From: Faecalimonas sp.
Lineage (GTDB): Bacteria; Bacillota_A; Clostridia; Lachnospirales; Lachnospiraceae
Assembly (NCBI GenBank): GCA_026169575.1
Contig: JAPFCT010000282.1
Span: forward strand, 1 to 10,035
Direction of reading: 5' to 3'
DNA length: 10,035 nucleotides
Below the pieces are notes generated by a model, which saw nothing but the letters and a program-made list of their open reading frames with translations, had not been told where the DNA came from and ran no database searches. Of this stretch, positions 5,370 through 10,035 are shown in pieces; the stretch's first letter is position 1; every line of letters starts with the position of its first letter. The translations under genes and the position numbers were made by a program.

Positions 5370-6890
5370 ATGGATAAGTTCCAAACAGTGCTGGAATTAA
5401 AAAATATATCCAAAAGCTTTCCAGGTGTCAAAGCTCTGGATAATGTAAATTTCTCATTAAAAAAAGGAACTGTTCATGTATTATGTGGAGAAAATGGCGC
5501 CGGAAAATCAACTCTGATGAAAATCATAGACGGCATTTATCAGGCTGATGATGGGGAGCTTTTTCTCAATGGAACAAAAACAGTTATCAAAAATCCACTT
5601 CAGGCAAAAGAAAATGGTATTTCCATGATTTTTCAAGAATTGTCATATGTACCGGATATGACATTAGAAGAAAACCTGTTTCTTGGAAATTGGCCTAAAA
5701 AAGGAGCTTCTATTGATTGGAAATCTGTCCGACAAAAAACACTAACCCTTTTAAAGCAGGAAGGGCTTCCCTATTCTCCTGATATTAAACTGAGAAGTCT
5801 CAGCGTTTCTGACATACAAATGATTGAAATCCTGAAAGCCATAGGAAATGATTCACAAATCATCATTATGGATGAACCTACTTCTGCCATTACTAATAAA
5901 GAAGTTGAAATTCTTTTCAAAAAAATCCAAGATCTTAAATCCAGAGGTACAAGCATCATCTATATATCGCATAAAATGGATGAAATTTTTCGGATTGCAG
6001 ATGAAATCACTGTTTTTCGTGATGGCAAGTCAATTGTAACAAAGTCTGTTACAGACTGGACTATGGATCAGGTTGTTGAATGTATGGTAGGACGAAAAAT
6101 AGAAAATCAATATCCAAAACAGGAGATTTCCATTGGCGAAGAACTAATGCGGGTAGAAGGACTTTCCCAGCCTGGAATTTTTCAGGATGTATCCTTTCAC
6201 ATTAATTCCGGTGAGATTGTAGGATTTGCAGGACTTATGGGAGCTGGCAGAACAGAAATAATGAGAGCTGTTTTCGGTCTTGATCCATATTCTTCAGGCA
6301 CTATAAAAATAAAAAACAAAGAAGTCACTATAAAAACTGTAAAGCAGTCTATCAAACATGGTGTCGCAATGCTTACAGAAGACCGAAGAAGAACTGGAAT
6401 TATTCCTATTCTTAGCGTGAAATATAACACTACTTTAGCCTCCATGGATAAAATCATATATAAAGGACGACTTCATCGGGATGTCGAAGAAAAAATATCC
6501 ACAGATGCCTGCAAAAGTATGAATGTTAAAACCCCAGACCTCAATACAACCATTGCCAACCTCAGCGGAGGCAATCAGCAAAAAGTAATTCTTGCAAAAT
6601 GGCTGCTTTGCGATCCTGATATTCTCATTGTAGATGAACCCACCAGAGGAATTGATGTAGGAGCCAAACGGGAAATTTATGAATTGATGAGCACCTTTGC
6701 TGCAAAAGGGAAAGGAATCATAATGATTTCCTCTGAACTTCCTGAATTGATTGGTATCTGTGATCGAATCTATGTCGTAAACGAAGGAAGAATTGCAGGT
6801 ATGTTATCACGCTCAGAATTTTCTCAGGAATCAATTATGCAGCTTGCTGTATCAAATGCAGACAAAAAAGAGGAGGTAATATCTCTATGA
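5370..6890 (+). CDS. Sugar ABC importer, duplicated ATPase subunit (RbsA/MglA/XylG family)
   Basis: Peripheral membrane ATPase of 506 residues with two fused nucleotide-binding domains, energising sugar uptake. Domain 1 has Walker A GENGAGKST (40-48), a degenerate signature LSVSDIQ (144-150), Walker B IIIMDEPT (164-171) and switch His201. Domain 2 has the degenerate Walker A GLMGAGRTE (288-296), the canonical signature LSGGNQQKV (398-406) and Walker B LIVDEPTRGID (419-429). This asymmetry is normal for the family and leaves one competent ATP site. The ATG at 5370 lies five bases after GGGGGTG, one mismatch from the ideal ribosome binding site. It is the first gene of the operon, its stop overlapping the permease start by four bases (ATGA), which implies translational coupling. 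Family is secure. The transported sugar is not evident, and the context favours a polyol or ketose. Confidence 0.95.
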   Translation: MDKFQTVLELKNISKSFPGVKALDNVNFSLKKGTVHVLCGENGAGKSTLMKIIDGIYQADDGELFLNGTKTVIKNPLQAKENGISMIFQELSYVPDMTLEENLFLGNWPKKGASIDWKSVRQKTLTLLKQEGLPYSPDIKLRSLSVSDIQMIEILKAIGNDSQIIIMDEPTSAITNKEVEILFKKIQDLKSRGTSIIYISHKMDEIFRIADEITVFRDGKSIVTKSVTDWTMDQVVECMVGRKIENQYPKQEISIGEELMRVEGLSQPGIFQDVSFHINSGEIVGFAGLMGAGRTEIMRAVFGLDPYSSGTIKIKNKEVTIKTVKQSIKHGVAMLTEDRRRTGIIPILSVKYNTTLASMDKIIYKGRLHRDVEEKISTDACKSMNVKTPDLNTTIANLSGGNQQKVILAKWLLCDPDILIVDEPTRGIDVGAKREIYELMSTFAAKGKGIIMISSELPELIGICDRIYVVNEGRIAGMLSRSEFSQESIMQLAVSNADKKEEVISL

Positions 6891-7852
6891 ATACCAATAA
6901 GGCTTTTGATTTCAAAAAAATATTATCAAAATACAGCATTCTCCTTGTTTTACTGGTGATTATGCTTGCATGCACCTTTATTAACAGTAGCTTTTTGACC
7001 GCCAACAATCTTATCAATGTCTGCCGCCAGCAATCTGTTATCATTATCCTAGCTTTTGGTGAAATGATCCTGATTATATGCGGACATTTGGATTTGTCCT
7101 GTGGTTCAGTGATTGCTCTTGCCGGAGTATTATCTGTATCTACATATAAAACAACTGGAAGTATGTTCCTTGCTTTTGCTGTTGCCATAGCAGTATCTCT
7201 TAGTGTGAATTTCCTTAACGGATTAATGGTTACAAGATTTATGACACCTGCTTTTATTGCCACTCTTGCAACACAGACAATGGCCCGAGGCGCAGCGCTT
7301 TATATTACAAATGGCCAGAACATTTATGAAATTGGTGATTACACTGTTGTTGGACAGGGTTCTGTAGGATTTATTCCCATTCCCGTCATTTTTATGTTCT
7401 GTATATTTATTTTCATGATGTATGTTATGCGCCATACAAAATGGGGACGCTCCACTTATGCTGTAGGTGGTAATGTAGAAGCAGCTAATGCAGCGGGAAT
7501 TGATACAAAAATGGTTACTATGAAGGCATATTTATTAAATGGTATTCTGGTAGGAATTGCTGCAGTTCTTTTCATGTCTCGTGTAAATGGTGGGCTTCCT
7601 GCAGGTGCATCTGGTTATGAAATGGATGGTCTGACTGCAACCATAGTAGGTGGAACAAGCTTTACCGGTGGCATTGGAACTCCCTGGGGTACTGTCATTG
7701 GAGCTTTTGTAGTTGGGTTCCTGGGCAATATCATGAATCTTGTTTCTATTGACTCCTATATTCAGCAAATAGTAAAAGGCGCAATTATTGCATTTGCAGT
7801 AATCTGGGATATTACATCAAAATCCCGCCAGACATATAAAAAAGGTAACTAA
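6887..7852 (+). CDS. Sugar ABC importer, permease subunit (RbsC/BPD_transp_2 family)
   Basis: Integral membrane protein of 321 residues forming, as a dimer, the channel of the importer. Roughly eight to ten hydrophobic segments are visible, for example near 17-35, 49-65, 92-112, 163-182, 213-232, 264-286 and 294-309. Family motifs are GHLDLSCGS (66-74, the usual GGIDLSVGS), YAVGGNVEAANAAGI (191-205, the cytoplasmic coupling loop meeting the ATPase) and IVGGTSFTGG (253-262). The ATG overlaps the ATPase stop and is preceded by GAGGAGG within the ATPase coding sequence. The first motif is slightly divergent (His for Gly, Cys for Val). This is the only permease, as expected for this homodimeric class. 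Confidence 0.94.
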   Translation: MNTNKAFDFKKILSKYSILLVLLVIMLACTFINSSFLTANNLINVCRQQSVIIILAFGEMILIICGHLDLSCGSVIALAGVLSVSTYKTTGSMFLAFAVAIAVSLSVNFLNGLMVTRFMTPAFIATLATQTMARGAALYITNGQNIYEIGDYTVVGQGSVGFIPIPVIFMFCIFIFMMYVMRHTKWGRSTYAVGGNVEAANAAGIDTKMVTMKAYLLNGILVGIAAVLFMSRVNGGLPAGASGYEMDGLTATIVGGTSFTGGIGTPWGTVIGAFVVGFLGNIMNLVSIDSYIQQIVKGAIIAFAVIWDITSKSRQTYKKGN

Positions 7853-7897
7853 TGAACCTTAAGTAATAAGGAATATAAAAAACAAGGAGGACGCAAA

Positions 7898-8947
7898 ATG
7901 AAAAAAAGATTATCAAAGGTTTTATGTGCAGCAGTATTAGGGGGTACTCTGGCTGTAACATCAGTATGTACAACCGCAATGGCATCAGAAAAAAAAGAAG
8001 GCGGCTTTAAAGTTGCTTATATCACAAGAAACCAGTCTGATCCCTTTGCCGCAGAGCTTGTCAACCAATTTACGAAACAGGCTGAAGAATATGCAGATAC
8101 TTTCACATTGGATACCTTTGACTCACAGGCTGACAGCGAAAAAGAAAACTCTATTATCGAAGACTGTATTACTAAAGAATATGACTGTATCATTGTTCAG
8201 CCCAACGATGGTAACTTACAGATGCCTTATTGTCAGAAAATTCTGGACGCCGGAATTTTTTGTATCACAACAAATGCGGCTATCCGTGAACTAGAAGGCG
8301 CATCCTGGGTTGACGGTGACCCCTATGCACAAGGTGAAGCTATTGCAAAACTCGCTGCAGAAGCAGTTCCCGAAAAAGGTAAAGTAGGTATTCTTAACTG
8401 TATGCCAGGTAACTTCCATACCACATCCCGTTACAATGCATTCAAAGATCATTTTATTGACAAAAGGGATGATGTAGATATTATTGGGGACTATATGGTT
8501 GAAGAAGCAACAGAAGCTGCCGCCATGGCAACCATGGAGGACTGGGCGACTTCTTATGGACGCATTGACTGTATGCTGACAACTGCAGATCTTCTTGGAA
8601 ACGGATCCTATGAAGCTGTAAAAGATGATGAAACCTATGACGGAATGCTTGTTTACTCTGTAGACTGTCTGGCAAAAACAGTTCTTAATATCAAAGATGG
8701 TGTTTATACCGCAGCTGTTTATCAAAATCCGCCGGCTCTTGCTGAAGCTAACCTGAAAGCAGCATATGATCTTTTAACAGGAGCTGAAACAGTTGTTAAC
8801 ACTTCTGTAGATTCTATTCTCTGTACTGAAGAAAATGTTGATCAGTTTATTCAAATGTATATAGACCAGGGACAGATTACAGAGGAAGAAGCCGCAGAAC
8901 ACGGATATGAGGCTGGAAGTGCTACATCTATTCTTGAAGAAGAATAA
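7898..8947 (+). CDS. Sugar ABC importer, extracellular substrate-binding protein (Peripla_BP_4 type)
   Basis: A 349-residue secreted binding protein that delivers the sugar to the permease. Residues 1-29 form a signal peptide: Lys-Arg-rich start, hydrophobic core about 8-23, and AMA-S as the likely signal peptidase I site after Ala29. The mature part begins FKVAYITRNQSDPFAAELVNQF, the typical first strand and helix of ribose-type proteins, with the conserved IIVQPND (about 105-111) and DGDPYAQGEAIAKLAA segments. The cysteine at 24 is preceded by Thr-Ser-Val and lacks a lipobox, so no lipid anchor is evident, unusual for a Gram-positive organism. It is separated from the permease by 45 bases with a strong AAGGAGG site and a small hairpin (CCTTA 7857-7861 / TAAGG 7867-7871), probably giving higher output than the membrane genes. 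The acidic tail ends in EEE. Ligand unknown. Confidence 0.93.
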   Translation: MKKRLSKVLCAAVLGGTLAVTSVCTTAMASEKKEGGFKVAYITRNQSDPFAAELVNQFTKQAEEYADTFTLDTFDSQADSEKENSIIEDCITKEYDCIIVQPNDGNLQMPYCQKILDAGIFCITTNAAIRELEGASWVDGDPYAQGEAIAKLAAEAVPEKGKVGILNCMPGNFHTTSRYNAFKDHFIDKRDDVDIIGDYMVEEATEAAAMATMEDWATSYGRIDCMLTTADLLGNGSYEAVKDDETYDGMLVYSVDCLAKTVLNIKDGVYTAAVYQNPPALAEANLKAAYDLLTGAETVVNTSVDSILCTEENVDQFIQMYIDQGQITEEEAAEHGYEAGSATSILEEE

Positions 8948-8958
8948 CTATTACTTTT

Positions 8959-8994
8959 TATCCCCTCATAATTTCATTATGAGGGGATATTTTT
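8959..8994 (+). terminator. Strong hairpin terminator between binding protein and SDR genes
   Basis: TATCCCCTCATAA (8959-8971) and TTATGAGGGGATA (8977-8989) form a perfect 13-bp stem with a five-base loop TTTCA, followed by five T (8990-8994). It begins 11 bases after the binding-protein stop. No promoter is visible between it and the SDR start at 9026, so the SDR probably depends on read-through, which would set it well below the transporter. The terminator may also stabilise the binding-protein mRNA. Confidence 0.88.
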
Positions 8995-9025
8995 CACAAA
9001 ATTCAATCAACTCGGAGGCATTCAA

Positions 9026-9808
9026 ATGAAAGAAAATTATTTAGAAAATCTCTTTACACTAAAAGGAAAAGTTGCATTAGTTACAGGCGGTGGACGAGGA
9101 ATCGGTCAGGTAATCTGCAGAGAATTAGCCAGAGCAGGAGCTGATATTGCCATATTCTCCCGTTCAGGAGCTGCTGAAACAGTAAAATTAATTGAAAAAG
9201 AAGGGGGAAAGGCTTTAGATATTATTGCTGATGCCACTGATGAAATCAGTGTAAAAAAAGGAATGGATAAAATCATGGACATCTATAGGCGATTGGATAT
9301 TGTAGTCAATAATGCCGGCGTATGTTACCACAAGGATGCTTTTGAAGCTTCTGTGGAAGAATGGAGAGAATGTCTGGATATTAATCTCACAGGAGAATAT
9401 ATTGTCTGTCGCGAAGCCGCACGTATCATGATTTCCAATAATTTCAGAGGAAGTATTGTAAATATAGCTTCTATGTCCGGACATATTGTAAATATTCCCC
9501 AATGCCAGGCTGCTTATAATGCTTCCAAAGCTGGTGTTATCCATATGACAAAAAGCCTTGCAATTGAATGGATTGACAAAAATATCCGTGTAAACTCTAT
9601 AAGCCCCGGATATGTAGCAACACCAATGTCTGTAGATCCAGACTTTGTAGAACCAGAACTCATGGCAGCATGGCAGCCTTTGTTCCCCATGCATCGTATG
9701 GCTAAACCAGAAGAGCTTTGCGGAGCTATCATCTGGCTATGCAGTGAATCTGCCGGATATACCACAGGAGCAGATATCGTAATTGACGGAGCATATACAG
9801 TCGTTTAA
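9026..9808 (+). CDS. Short-chain dehydrogenase/reductase (SDR), probable polyol/ketose oxidoreductase
   Basis: Cytosolic classical SDR of 260 residues. Visible are TGGGRGIG (20-27, cofactor binding), NNAG (95-98), Asn120, and the catalytic set Ser151, Tyr164 and Lys168 (YNASK). PG at 194-195 also fits the fold. Arg46 after the second beta strand (IFSRS) suggests NADP(H) preference, though not conclusively. The C-terminal half, with MHRMAKPEELCGAIIWLCS and TTGADIVIDG, resembles sorbose/arabinitol-type SDRs and related sugar alcohol enzymes (recognition by eye). The ATG at 9026 lies seven bases after GGAGG. It sits behind the importer terminator, so it is likely expressed at a low level from the same transcript. 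The stop codon is immediately followed by an insertion-element hairpin, so the last few residues (YTVV) might come from the element. The fold is nonetheless complete. Confidence 0.92.
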   Translation: MKENYLENLFTLKGKVALVTGGGRGIGQVICRELARAGADIAIFSRSGAAETVKLIEKEGGKALDIIADATDEISVKKGMDKIMDIYRRLDIVVNNAGVCYHKDAFEASVEEWRECLDINLTGEYIVCREAARIMISNNFRGSIVNIASMSGHIVNIPQCQAAYNASKAGVIHMTKSLAIEWIDKNIRVNSISPGYVATPMSVDPDFVEPELMAAWQPLFPMHRMAKPEELCGAIIWLCSESAGYTTGADIVIDGAYTVV

Positions 9809-9839
9809 GTCGAGCCACCCGTAAAACGGGTGGCTCGAC
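9809..9839. repeat. Perfect 14-bp stem hairpin at the insertion-element end
   Basis: GTCGAGCCACCCGT (9809-9822) and ACGGGTGGCTCGAC (9826-9839) are exact complements around an AAA loop. It starts at the base after the SDR stop codon. No T run follows on either strand, so it is unlikely to be an intrinsic terminator. The position beyond tnpA suits the subterminal hairpin bound by TnpA. Its high GC contrasts with its surroundings. Confidence 0.8.
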
Positions 9840-9843
9840 GGAC

Positions 9844-9941
9844 GGCTATAAGCCTTTAATGCTAGGCCAGCGTCTCAAGGCGCTGGCTTTCGCTTTGCTC
9901 CAGCCACTCTGCTTTTGACTCATCGCCGCCCTTAAAAGGGC
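9844..9941. repeat. Series of three further small hairpins in the insertion-element end
   Basis: GGCT (9844-9847) pairs with AGCC (9851-9854) around ATA. GCCAGCG (9866-9872) pairs with CGCTGGC (9881-9887) around eight bases. GCCCTT (9928-9933) pairs with AAGGGC (9936-9941) around AA. The core CCTTAAAAGGG of the last (9930-9940) recurs at 9964-9974 across the tnpA stop codon. This is the 3' untranslated region of the tnpA transcript. It may be structured RNA or element-end DNA, and no coding region is seen in it. Confidence 0.5.
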
Positions 9942-9958
9942 ATTTGTATTACTTCGCC

Positions 9959-10035
9959 TTAATCCTTAAAAGGGTCTTCATATTCTTTTACGCTAAGCTT
10001 ATCCTGCATAATATCATATCTTTCCTGTTCTTGGA
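9959..10035 (-). CDS. tnpA: IS200/IS605-family transposase TnpA, C-terminal fragment (cut by window edge)
   Basis: The minus-strand frame entering at the right edge encodes 24 residues ending QDKLSVKEYEDPFKD and a TAA stop (9959-9961). This tail, with the preceding QEQERYDIM, matches my recollection of the C-terminus of the Y1 single-strand DNA transposase of IS200-type elements common in gut Clostridia. The catalytic HUH motif and tyrosine lie outside the window, so integrity cannot be judged. It is convergent with the SDR gene, 150 bases apart. Confidence 0.75.
   Translation of the reverse strand, partial: QEQERYDIMQDKLSVKEYEDPFKD

Larger units (their letters stand above)
9809..10035 (-). 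mobile_element. IS200/IS605-family insertion element, tnpA-distal end (partial)
   Basis: The region combines a strong terminal-type hairpin (9809-9839), about 120 bases of structured non-coding DNA and the C-terminus of a TnpA transposase on the minus strand, continuing beyond the window. IS200/IS605 elements have no terminal inverted repeats; their single-strand transposase recognises subterminal hairpins, which fits. No tnpB lies downstream of tnpA on this side, as in tnpA-only IS200-type elements. The exact tip is not determinable and may lie a few bases to the left, within the SDR 3' end. Confidence 0.65.

Noticed and set aside
5510..6260. Degenerate first signature motif and degenerate second Walker A in the ABC ATPase
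   Set aside because: This asymmetry is the normal state of the RbsA/MglA double-ATPase family, so it is not a sign of decay.
8291..8725. A 144-codon frame on the minus strand inside the binding-protein gene
   Set aside because: It is antisense to an intact binding protein, has no ribosome binding site, and a composition rich in Cys, Phe and Ile typical of shadow frames.
9809..9839. The terminal hairpin as a shared bidirectional terminator of the SDR and tnpA genes
   Set aside because: No T run follows the stem on either strand. Termination cannot be excluded, but the usual intrinsic signal is missing.

Overview
The window reads as a low-GC, Gram-positive anaerobe of the Clostridia, most likely a gut Lachnospiraceae. 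This is inferred from AT-rich spacers, strong AGGAGG-type ribosome binding sites, sigma-A style promoters, and the protein families present. No rRNA, tRNA or CRISPR array was found.

Layout: almost the whole window is one divergently organised carbohydrate (probably polyol or ketose) utilisation locus. On the minus strand, reading right to left, are a zinc-dependent polyol dehydrogenase (4049-5095), then a four-gene operon with its own promoter: a ROK-family regulator (2804-3919), a small VOC-fold protein (2400-2783), a PfkB-family sugar kinase (1253-2374) and a class II ketose-bisphosphate-type aldolase (288-1238). A bipartite-stem terminator (234-275) closes the operon. On the plus strand are a complete ribose/galactose-type ABC importer (double ATPase 5370-6890, permease 6887-7852, substrate-binding protein 7898-8947), a strong hairpin terminator (8959-8994), and a short-chain dehydrogenase (9026-9808). 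The 274-base divergent spacer (5096-5369) is dense with signals: a perfect-consensus sigma-A promoter, two dyads in the transporter 5' UTR, a perfect 14-bp palindrome abutting the dehydrogenase -35 box, and a weak cre-like site.

How the genes could work together (inference): the importer brings in an unphosphorylated sugar or sugar alcohol. The zinc dehydrogenase and/or the SDR interconvert polyol and ketose. The PfkB kinase phosphorylates the ketose, and the class II aldolase splits the ketose phosphate into DHAP plus an aldehyde. The ROK protein is the likely sugar-responsive repressor. The exact substrate cannot be read from sequence.

Edges: at the left, 1-233 is non-coding apart from a possible 20-codon reading frame. 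It appears to hold the promoter and ribosome binding site of a further minus-strand gene that starts just outside. At the right, directly after the SDR stop codon, a perfect 14-bp stem hairpin and further small hairpins precede the C-terminus of an IS200/IS605-family TnpA on the minus strand (9959-10035), so an insertion element abuts the locus and continues past the window.
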